A DNA stretch of 5,069 nt from an uncultured Actinomycetes bacterium (lineage in GTDB: Bacteria; Actinomycetota; Acidimicrobiia; Acidimicrobiales; Microtrichaceae), in the NCBI GenBank assembly GCA_903953195.1, contig CAJBIS010000167.1, positions 1-5,069 on the forward strand, read 5' to 3'. The translations under genes were made by a program, and so were the position numbers. Of the stretch, positions 1 through 5,069 are shown one piece after another. The notes under the pieces are model-generated. The model saw only the letters and a list, made by a program, of their open reading frames with translations. It was not told the DNA's origin and did not search any database. Every line of letters begins with the position of its first letter. The stretch's first letter is position 1.

Positions 1-9
1 CTGCGACAT
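1..9 (-). CDS. Probable 5' end of the next minus-strand gene (three codons visible)
   Basis: An ATG on the minus strand (plus-strand cat at 7-9) opens a frame reading Met-Ser-Gln before the window ends. The support is the upstream GAGGGA (minus strand, 20-15), five bases before the ATG, which is a well-placed Shine-Dalgarno sequence. A 172-nt gap separates it from the preceding dedA stop, and that gap holds a weak promoter-like sequence. Nothing can be said about the product. It could equally be a chance ATG, because three codons cannot demonstrate a coding region. Confidence 0.35.
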
Positions 10-14
10 CGGAT

Positions 15-20
15 TCCCTC
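15..20 (-). promoter_or_regulatory. Shine-Dalgarno sequence for the gene entering the left edge
   Basis: Reads GAGGGA on the minus strand, followed by ATCCG and then ATG. Purine content and spacing fit a ribosome binding site. It is the main evidence that a new gene begins at position 9. Confidence 0.4.
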
Positions 21-81
21 GGATCGTCGGCGCGACACGCGCCAGCTGGGGCGCGAACTGCTCAGCGCCCTCGTTGTGTGC

Positions 82-117
82 GGGTGAAGTTCACTCCCGA
101 ACGGACGTCCCCGTCAA
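82..117 (-). promoter_or_regulatory. Possible promoter with an overlapping dyad, facing the left-edge gene
   Basis: On the minus strand TTGACG (117-112) resembles a -35 box. Eighteen bases later comes TGAACT (93-88), a poor -10 candidate matching three of the six bases of TATAAT. A dyad with perfect 5-bp arms GTGAA/TTCAC around one central base lies at 84-94, and it extends to 82-96 if one G-T pair is allowed, so it covers the proposed -10. This arrangement would suit repressor control of the gene starting at 9. The boxes are weak and no transcription start can be seen, so this is an inference. Confidence 0.22.
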
Positions 118-124
118 ACCTGCC

Positions 125-148
125 CCACCGGCGGACCACCGGCGGACC
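125..148. repeat. Short tandem repeat, 11-bp unit, two copies
   Basis: The plus strand has ccaccggcgga at 125-135, repeated exactly at 136-146, and then the first two bases of a third copy. It lies just downstream of the dedA stop codon in non-coding sequence. No stem followed by a T-run is present, so it does not qualify as a rho-independent terminator. It is probably replication slippage in GC-rich DNA. Confidence 0.6.
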
Positions 149-181
149 GTGGGCACCCGTCGGGGCCCGGCGCAGCAGCGG

Positions 182-901
182 TCAGGAGGGCTGATCGGTG
201 CCGGCGGGCTCGGCCTCGGCCGAACCACGATTCCGCCGGGAGCGGACCACTTCGATCGCGATCGGCAGCGCCGAGACGACCACCACCAGCAGGATGGCGA
301 TCTCGAAGTTGTCCTTCACGACGTCGAAACCGCCCAGGAAGTACCCGAGGAGCGTCACACCGGCGCCCCACACGATGCCGCCGATCACGTTGAACCGGGT
401 GAAGGTCGCACGGTCCATGCGGCCGACACCGGCGACGACCGGGCAGAAGGTCCGGACCACGGGGACGAATCGGGCGAGCACGATCGCCTTCGGGCCGTGC
501 CGATCGAAGAAGGTCTGCGCCTTCTCCACGTGCTCGTGCTTGAACAACCGTGAATCGGGTCGCCTGAAGATGGCCGGGCCGGCGCGGTGACCGAACGAGT
601 ACCCCACCTGGTCGCCGACGATCGCCGCCACGACGATGCCGATGACCAGCACCCAGATGTTGAAGTCGACGTTCGGCAGCTTCGCGGCGAACGCACCACC
701 GGCGAACATGCCGGCGGTGAACAGCAACGAGTCACCGGGCAGGAAGAAGCCGATCAGCAGGCCGGACTCGGCGAACACGATGGCGAAGATGAGCAGGTAG
801 CCGCCGCGAGAGATCAGCTGTTCCGGATCGAGGATCCCGAGGGCGCCGAGCAGCACGGACGGCCGCAGCAGCAGTGCGGCGAGGGAGGGCACGGCCGACA
901 T
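182..901 (-). CDS. DedA-family integral membrane protein (VTT/SNARE-associated domain)
   Basis: The product is 239 residues, normal length for the family. DedA proteins are inner-membrane proteins needed for envelope and proton-motive-force homeostasis. Some members (Bacillus subtilis UptA type) are implicated in flipping undecaprenyl phosphate. Visible hallmarks, numbered from the ATG at 901: the FAESGLLIGFFLPGDSLLF block at about 43-61, with Glu45 and Asp57 twelve apart as in the essential pair of E. coli YqjA/YghB; GDQVGYSFGHRAG at about 96-108; and ARFVPVVRTF at about 143-152, with Arg144 and Arg150 six apart, again matching the essential arginines. Hydrophobic segments lie near 33-52, 82-97, 171-190 and 200-220, with re-entrant-like stretches between. 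The C-terminus is short, charged and cytoplasm-like. ATG at 901 is preferred over GTG at 910 because AGGGG (914-910) sits eight bases before the ATG and overlaps the GTG. The gene lies 33 nt after the UPF0182 stop and is probably cotranscribed. Family assignment is secure; substrate unknown. Confidence 0.95.
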   Translation of the reverse strand: MSAVPSLAALLLRPSVLLGALGILDPEQLISRGGYLLIFAIVFAESGLLIGFFLPGDSLLFTAGMFAGGAFAAKLPNVDFNIWVLVIGIVVAAIVGDQVGYSFGHRAGPAIFRRPDSRLFKHEHVEKAQTFFDRHGPKAIVLARFVPVVRTFCPVVAGVGRMDRATFTRFNVIGGIVWGAGVTLLGYFLGGFDVVKDNFEIAILLVVVVSALPIAIEVVRSRRNRGSAEAEPAGTDQPS

Positions 902-909
902 GGTACTCA

Positions 910-914
910 CCCCT
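910..914 (-). promoter_or_regulatory. Ribosome binding site that decides the dedA start
   Basis: The minus strand reads AGGGG, then TGAGTACC, then the ATG at 901. The eight-base spacing is normal. The alternative GTG at 910 begins inside this site and so has no usable Shine-Dalgarno of its own. Confidence 0.6.
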
Positions 915-938
915 GACGCCGCGCTGGTGGCGCGTCAG
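913..938 (-). other. Inverted repeat spanning the UPF0182 stop and the dedA ribosome binding site
   Basis: In mRNA sense, CTGACGC (938-932) and GCGTCAG (919-913) form a perfect 7-bp stem around a 12-nt loop. The 5' arm contains the UPF0182 stop TGA (937-935). The 3' arm ends with the first two bases of the dedA AGGGG. An inner CGCG/CGCG pairing is an alternative fold. There is no U-tract, so it is not a terminator. It could couple dedA translation to ribosomes finishing UPF0182, or it could be chance in GC-rich DNA. Confidence 0.35.
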
Positions 939-3898
939 CCGCCCGACGGGGCCGGTTCCGGTGCGGACGCGTTCAGGAGTTCGCCCGCCTGTCGGACCAG
1001 GTCGCGAGCCGCCTCGACCGACTGCTCGTAGCCACCCAGGTCACCGTTGCGGAGCCGCTCCTCGGCATCGGTGAACTTCGCGTCAGCAGCGGCGAGCAGT
1101 TCGCTCGGGGTCGACGGTGTCGTCGACGGCGGCGCGGATCCGTCGGACGGCACCGTCGTGGTCGGTGCGGGCGCGCTCCCGCCGGAGGCCCGATCCGGGT
1201 CCTGATCCAACAGGTCAGCCACCGCGGCCTCGACCGTGTCGCCGAACCCCACGGTGTCGCCGGAGGCCACCACGACCTTCTTCAGTGCGTACCGGCCACT
1301 CTGTTCCTCCTTGGCGTACACGGGACGCAGATACAACAGGGAGTCCTGAAACGGGAGGGTGAGCAGGTTGCCGAACTGGACTCTCGAACCGCTCCGCCCG
1401 ACCAGGGACTGGTACTCCGAGACCGGCTGGTACGTGACCATCTTCTGGTTGGCCCGCAGCGGCCCGTCGACCTTGGTGTTGGGCTCGATCGAGCCATCGG
1501 CCCCACGTTGGGCCATCACGACCTGGGTCAGCTTCCCGTAGTTCGCCGGGTCGTTCCCGGCGACCATGACCGCCGTCAGGTTGCGGGCGCTGTCGTCACT
1601 CGAGGCGAGCACGAACGGGCGGGTCAGCACGAACTGCGGATCCTGTCCGGGCTCCAACTGCATCATCTGGTAGTACGGCTCGATCCGGTCGAGCTGGGCG
1701 ACCGGCTGCGTCGGATCCACGCTGTCGACCCCCGTGCCGCCCGACGTGTTCGGCGGCTGCTGGGCGATGTCCCACCGGTCCGAGTTGTTGAAGAACGAGG
1801 CCGGATCACTCTGGTGGTAGCGGCCCCAGACGGCGGTCTGGGTCTTGAAGAGCAGCTCCGGATAGCGGAAGTGGGCCCGGAGGGATTCGGGGATGTCCGA
1901 GGTGAACAGCCCGGGGAACGCCTTGGCGTAGGCCCGGATCACCGGATCCTGCTGTCCGCCGTAGAGGACGTCGGACAGGTAGAGGGTCAGCGTGCCGTCG
2001 TAGGCGTCGACGACCGCCTTGACGCTGTTGCGGATGTAGTTGAACGACCCCCGCTGCGTCGCCGTGACGGCTGCGGCGTCGAGCGCCTCGGCGTACGGGT
2101 AGGAGTTCGACGCCGTGTAGCCGTCGATCACGTACTTGATCCGACCGTCGACGAGCACGGCGTACGGGTCCTCGTCGAGCGTCAGGAACGGCGCCACCGT
2201 CCGCACCCGGTCACGGATGTCGCGATTGAAGATCACCTTGGACTCATCCGTCAGGCTGTCCGAGATGAGGGGTTCGATCTCGCCGAAGCGCAGCGCGAAG
2301 GCCGCCTTGCGCGGCACGCTGCCGATGCCGACGCCGGCCGTGCCCTCGTAGGTCGAGGTCACCTGATCGGCACTGAGTTCGGTCTGGGTCGTCCGGACGA
2401 TCGCGTAGCCCTCCATCTCCTCGCCGTGGTACAGCTGCGGCCGATCCAGCGGCGGGAGCCCGTTGTAGACGGCGGGGATGTCGGACACCAGGAACTCGGG
2501 TTCACCGCGGCCGTCCACCTTGTTCGACGGCGCGACCGCAGCGGCGTACCCGTGCGTGAACACCAGGTGCAGCTTCTCCCACGAGGGCGCCGAGATGCCC
2601 TGACTGTTGAGTTCGCGCGTCGAGACGATCACCGGTTCACGACTCGGCGGCGCTTCCCCTCGCTGGACCACGTACCGATCCACGTCGACGTCGCGGAACG
2701 CGTAGTACTCGCGGCCGAACTCGAGGTCCTGGATCGTCGGACGGATGACGCTCGGGTCCAGCAGGCGAGCGTTGTCCAGGTTCGACTGCTGACCGGCGAC
2801 CTTCGCCGCCGTCAGATCACTGCTGTAGAGGAAGTTGGTCTCCTGCACATCGCCGAGACCGGTCGCCGCCCGAGTCGCCGCGATGTTGCGCTCGATGAAC
2901 GATCGCTCCTTGGCGAGCTCCGCCGGGGACACCTGGAAGCGCTGGACGAACGACGGGTAGACGCTGCCCGCCACCACGGCGACGACGAGCCACAGCGCCA
3001 CCACGATCGACGGCACGATCCAGCCGCGGCGCCAGATGTTGACGATCAGCAGGACCGCGACGAACAGCGACACCAGCATCAACATCTGGATGGCGGGGAG
3101 CCGGGCGTTCACATCGGTGTAGCCCGCACCGTCGAAGGACTGGCCCTGTGCGGTCAGGAGCTCGAATCGCTGCAGGTAGTAGTCGGCCGCCTTGACGAGC
3201 GCCGCGGCGGCGAGGATGAGTGAGAGCTGCGCCTTCGCGTTCGGCGTGACCCGCTCCCCCATCGACTGCATCCGGATGGCGCCGTTCAGGTAGTGGATGA
3301 CGGCGACGATGACCGCCGTGACCAGCAGGAAACCGAACAGCCAGTCGACCACCTGCGTCAGGAACGGCAGCTTGAACATGTAGAAGCCCAGGTCGACGCC
3401 GAACTGCGGGTCGGTCTGCTCGAACGAGCCGCCGAATCGGAACAGCAACCACTGACTCCACTGCGCCGACGCGCTGATCCCGGGGATGATCGCGACCGCG
3501 AGCGCGAGCAGGACCTCGACCACCCGTTGACGGCCCGAGACCAGTTCCCGATACCGGATCAGCACCTCGTCGTCCTCGCCGGTGACGGGGAGGAACTGCG
3601 GGGCGATTCGGTCCGCGATGACCAGGTTGATCCAGAGGATCAGGAAGAACACGAGCGTCGCGCCCGCGCCCAACGTCACCTTCGCCGAGAGCAGCTTGCG
3701 CCACACGGCGCCGAGGTCGAGCGCGTCGAACCACAGGAAATCGGTCCAGAACGTGGCGATCGCGCGCAGCGACAGCAGGCCGACCACGATGCCGACCAGA
3801 CCGACCGCGAGGATGATCCGGCTGCGATTGGGTCGAGGAGGCCGGGGAGGCCGGGACCGGCGTTCCGGAGGATCCGGCTGGTCGCTCGGGTAGCGCAC
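935..3898 (-). CDS. UPF0182-family membrane protein, Rv3193c-like
   Basis: The product is 987 residues, close to the roughly 990 of M. tuberculosis Rv3193c. UPF0182 proteins are large conserved integral membrane proteins of unknown function. From the GTG at 3898: a Pro/Arg-rich cytoplasmic N-terminus (1-26); hydrophobic segments near 27-47, 73-95, 126-142, 179-204, 222-238, 269-288 and 292-313; then a large, probably extracytoplasmic domain. Recognisable family blocks include DPQFGVDLGFYMFKLPF (about 163-179), FDGAGYTDVNARLPA (255-269), LPPLDRPQLYHGE (481-493), KVIFNRDIRDRV (554-565), YVIDGYTASNSYPY (589-602), YIRNSVKAVVDAYDGT (621-636) and FGNLLTLPF (842-850). A Ser/Thr/Pro linker (about 902-932) leads to a C-terminal amphipathic helix (932-975). 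GTG at 3898 was chosen because it lies 10 nt after the upstream stop and leaves a family-like distance to the first membrane segment. The frame stays open upstream to a GTG at 3988, but that would add an Arg-rich 30-residue tail overlapping the neighbour. There is no clear Shine-Dalgarno, so translation may be coupled to the upstream gene. Family secure, start moderately so. Confidence 0.95.
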   Translation of the reverse strand: MRYPSDQPDPPERRSRPPRPPRPNRSRIILAVGLVGIVVGLLSLRAIATFWTDFLWFDALDLGAVWRKLLSAKVTLGAGATLVFFLILWINLVIADRIAPQFLPVTGEDDEVLIRYRELVSGRQRVVEVLLALAVAIIPGISASAQWSQWLLFRFGGSFEQTDPQFGVDLGFYMFKLPFLTQVVDWLFGFLLVTAVIVAVIHYLNGAIRMQSMGERVTPNAKAQLSLILAAAALVKAADYYLQRFELLTAQGQSFDGAGYTDVNARLPAIQMLMLVSLFVAVLLIVNIWRRGWIVPSIVVALWLVVAVVAGSVYPSFVQRFQVSPAELAKERSFIERNIAATRAATGLGDVQETNFLYSSDLTAAKVAGQQSNLDNARLLDPSVIRPTIQDLEFGREYYAFRDVDVDRYVVQRGEAPPSREPVIVSTRELNSQGISAPSWEKLHLVFTHGYAAAVAPSNKVDGRGEPEFLVSDIPAVYNGLPPLDRPQLYHGEEMEGYAIVRTTQTELSADQVTSTYEGTAGVGIGSVPRKAAFALRFGEIEPLISDSLTDESKVIFNRDIRDRVRTVAPFLTLDEDPYAVLVDGRIKYVIDGYTASNSYPYAEALDAAAVTATQRGSFNYIRNSVKAVVDAYDGTLTLYLSDVLYGGQQDPVIRAYAKAFPGLFTSDIPESLRAHFRYPELLFKTQTAVWGRYHQSDPASFFNNSDRWDIAQQPPNTSGGTGVDSVDPTQPVAQLDRIEPYYQMMQLEPGQDPQFVLTRPFVLASSDDSARNLTAVMVAGNDPANYGKLTQVVMAQRGADGSIEPNTKVDGPLRANQKMVTYQPVSEYQSLVGRSGSRVQFGNLLTLPFQDSLLYLRPVYAKEEQSGRYALKKVVVASGDTVGFGDTVEAAVADLLDQDPDRASGGSAPAPTTTVPSDGSAPPSTTPSTPSELLAAADAKFTDAEERLRNGDLGGYEQSVEAARDLVRQAGELLNASAPEPAPSGG

Positions 3899-3908
3899 GT
3901 CGGCGAGG

Positions 3909-5069
3909 TTACCGAGGTGACGGCGCAAGGATGCATCGGCATCCCGAGTGCGCCGGCGGAAGCGTGTCGCCGGTGGGGAACGCCTCACCGACCGTCACCG
4001 CTCCGGCGAGCGCGTTGTCCTCGGCGTCGGAGCACGGCAGGCCGCCGTGATCGACCACCCAGCACCAACTCGTCCCGGCCGGTGCCACGTGCGCCATGCC
4101 GTCGACGAACCCGGACGTGGCCAGATCGCCGGCGGCCTCCGCGATGCGGGTCGACCGCCACTCGCGATAGGCACCCCGGACCCGACTCAGCAGCTCCTGG
4201 GCGTCCAGACCATCGGCCGCCGCCTCGTTCAGCACCCGCTCGAGATGGGCCCGCCGATGCGCCAGCAGGTCGCGGACCACCCGTTCGGTGCGCTCGCTCG
4301 GCGCCGAGGACCCGACCGCGGCCGGATCCGACACCGCGTCGTCGGACTCGGAGGTCCAGAACTCGCGGCCGGCCGCCGACGCGGCATCGAGGTCGCCGCG
4401 CAGTTGATCCAGGTACCGCTCGACGTCCGGTCCGACCGGCAGGAGTTCGTCGAGCGACGGCGTGCCACGCCGAACACGGCGGATGCCGTCGAGGAGTTCG
4501 TTCTGCTCGTCGGACACCGCGCGCTTGAGCGTGCGGGCCAGTGCCCGCTCGATCGGCTCGAGCAGCGCGTCGCGTCGATCCAGCAACGACGGCTCGGCAT
4601 CCGCATCACCGACGCCAGCCGACTCGTCATCATCGGACCCACCCTCAGGCGACTCGTCATGATCGGACCAGCCCTCGGGCGACTCGTCATCTCCGGACCC
4701 GCCCTCGGGCGGCTCGTCATCTCCGGACCCGCCCTCGGGCGGCTCGTCGCGCACACGCTCGAACAGGTCGTGGACGGTCGCAACAGCCGCCAGCTTCGGC
4801 GCGCCGTCAGCGTCGGCGTCATCGCTGTCATCGTCGTCATCGCTGCCGTCGGACGCGGCACCGTCCCCGAACCGGCCGCTCTCGAGCAGCCGGGCATCGA
4901 GGACGATCTCCTCACGGGTCGCGTCCTCGGGAAGCTCGTCGGTCGCTGCGGCCACGGCCACGTCATCCGTCGCGTCGTCGACACCGCCGTCGTCTGCTCC
5001 GTCGTCGTCTGCACCGTCGTCTGCGCTGTCGTGAACGCCGACGTCGTCAGGATCATCACCGGCGGTTGC
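3909..5069 (-). CDS. Partial acidic-repeat protein with phage Mu gpF-like C-terminal motif (start outside window)
   Basis: I do not recognise a named gene. The frame is open from the right edge (386 codons visible) to TAA at 3911-3909. Residue numbers here count from the in-frame GTG at 4961, which has no Shine-Dalgarno and has 36 more open codons before it, so the true start is probably off-window. Seen in order: Asp/Gly/Ala-rich low complexity upstream of and around the GTG; an Asp run at about 40-52; four decapeptide repeats of DEPPEGGSGD type (72-111); a helical, charged middle (about 126-195 and 223-285); and a C-terminal region (about 296-347) with Trp299, Trp301, Asp304, Cys310, FPTG (328-331), PPAH (335-338) and Cys341-Arg-Cys343. 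The order W..D..C, then FPTG, PPAH and CRC, resembles the C-terminal signature of the phage Mu gpF / SPP1 gp7 minor-head family. In actinobacterial chromosomes such a motif may be a domesticated domain. A DivIVA-like or coiled-coil N-terminus is possible but not visible. It is the probable first visible gene of the operon with UPF0182 and dedA. Coding is well supported; function unknown. Confidence 0.8.
   Translation of the reverse strand, partial: ATAGDDPDDVGVHDSADDGADDDGADDGGVDDATDDVAVAAATDELPEDATREEIVLDARLLESGRFGDGAASDGSDDDDDSDDADADGAPKLAAVATVHDLFERVRDEPPEGGSGDDEPPEGGSGDDESPEGWSDHDESPEGGSDDDESAGVGDADAEPSLLDRRDALLEPIERALARTLKRAVSDEQNELLDGIRRVRRGTPSLDELLPVGPDVERYLDQLRGDLDAASAAGREFWTSESDDAVSDPAAVGSSAPSERTERVVRDLLAHRRAHLERVLNEAAADGLDAQELLSRVRGAYREWRSTRIAEAAGDLATSGFVDGMAHVAPAGTSWCWVVDHGGLPCSDAEDNALAGAVTVGEAFPTGDTLPPAHSGCRCILAPSPR
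3921..4067 (-). other. Domain: phage Mu gpF-like C-terminal Cys/His motif
   Basis: This stretch encodes residues 299-347 (counted from GTG 4961). It begins with WCWVVDHGGLPC and ends with PPAHSGCRCILAP. In the Mu gpF family the corresponding stretch carries a Trp, an Asp, a CxxC pair, a G-rich FPxG turn and a PxHPxCRC ending. Here the first Cys is Cys310, but the position of the second Cys of the pair is Ala313. The three Cys of the family pattern that remain (310, 341, 343), His338 and the extra Cys300 could bind a metal or form disulfides. That role is inferred. Confidence 0.6.
4621..4748 (-). repeat. In-frame 30-bp tandem repeat, four full units plus a partial one
   Basis: Units occupy 4621-4650, 4651-4680, 4681-4710 and 4711-4740, with the first eight bases of a fifth at 4741-4748. 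The two rightmost full units differ at one base in 30, and the other adjacent pairs differ at four. Each unit encodes ten residues (DEPPEGGSGD, DEPPEGGSGD, DESPEGWSDH, DESPEGGSDD), so copy-number change keeps the frame. The near identity of the right-hand pair suggests a recent duplication. The peptide is acidic, Pro/Gly/Ser-rich and almost certainly disordered. Confidence 0.9.
4989..5030 (-). repeat. Degenerate GAC-rich repeat encoding Asp-Asp-Gly-Ala runs
   Basis: The plus strand shows gtcgtctgc three times (4989-4997, 5004-5012, 5016-5024) with small spacers. On the coding strand this gives alternating Ala, Gly and runs of Asp. It continues the acidic low-complexity region of the right-edge gene and is probably an unstructured linker joining an off-window N-terminal domain to the repeat region. 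Confidence 0.6.

Noticed and set aside
121..181. GC-rich inverted sequences after dedA as a rho-independent terminator
   Set aside because: Only short imperfect stems can be drawn and no T-run follows on the minus strand.
74..590. Two plus-strand frames at 74-553 and 198-590
   Set aside because: Both lie mainly antisense to the conserved DedA blocks and encode featureless charged sequence.
1508..3223. Long plus-strand open frame of 571 codons opposite UPF0182
   Set aside because: It lies entirely antisense to a strongly conserved family protein. Its translation is Arg/Asp/Val/Gly-rich with no recognisable domain, as expected for an antisense shadow in GC-rich DNA.
3293..4528. Plus-strand open frame of 411 codons spanning the UPF0182/acidic-protein junction
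   Set aside because: It crosses two convincing minus-strand genes. The translation shifts from Asp/Glu/Arg/Gln-rich to Arg/Pro-rich with no fold or motif, so it is a compositional artefact.
4621..4748. CRISPR array
   Set aside because: The units are directly contiguous with no spacers, stay in frame and encode a peptide repeat.
4229..5059. Minus-strand 276-codon frame rich in Thr, Arg and Ser
   Set aside because: It is a shifted-frame reading of the acidic repeat gene. The in-frame alternative retains the gpF-like motif and a sensible junction with UPF0182, while this one has only low-complexity Thr/Arg/Ser sequence.
3909..5069. Prophage remnant
   Set aside because: The gpF-like motif stands alone. 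No other phage gene, integrase or attachment site is visible, and the flanking genes are typical chromosomal ones. Sequence beyond the right edge could change this.

Overview
This window is very GC-rich, and every convincing gene lies on the minus strand, so the genes read from right to left. The large membrane protein closely follows the actinobacterial UPF0182 pattern (Mycobacterium tuberculosis Rv3193c type). Together with the GC content and GTG starts, this points to a member of the Actinomycetota. An environmental lineage such as Acidimicrobiia is a guess that the sequence alone cannot settle.

Layout in transcription order. (1) 5069-3909: the 3' part of a gene whose start lies beyond the right edge. 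It encodes an extremely Asp/Glu-rich, low-complexity N-terminal part with four tandem decapeptide repeats, then a helical middle region, then a compact C-terminal Cys/His motif resembling the C-terminal end of phage Mu gpF-type minor head proteins. (2) 3898-935: a complete UPF0182-family protein with seven predicted membrane segments and a large extracytoplasmic domain. It starts 10 nt after the preceding stop codon. (3) 901-182: a complete DedA-family membrane protein with the family's four key charged residues, 33 nt after the UPF0182 stop. (4) 181-10: a 172-nt intergenic stretch with a possible weak promoter/operator and a short tandem repeat. (5) 9-1: the probable first three codons of another minus-strand gene, preceded by a good Shine-Dalgarno sequence.

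The tight spacing and shared strand suggest that the first three genes form one transcription unit. Its two complete members are integral membrane proteins. DedA proteins are linked to lipid-carrier flipping and membrane homeostasis. UPF0182 has no established function. Shared envelope work is therefore plausible but not shown by the sequence. The most unusual item is the right-hand gene, a phage-head-like C-terminal motif joined to acidic repeats in what otherwise looks like a housekeeping membrane-protein operon, with no other phage gene visible. No RNA gene, insertion sequence, CRISPR array or clear rho-independent terminator was found.
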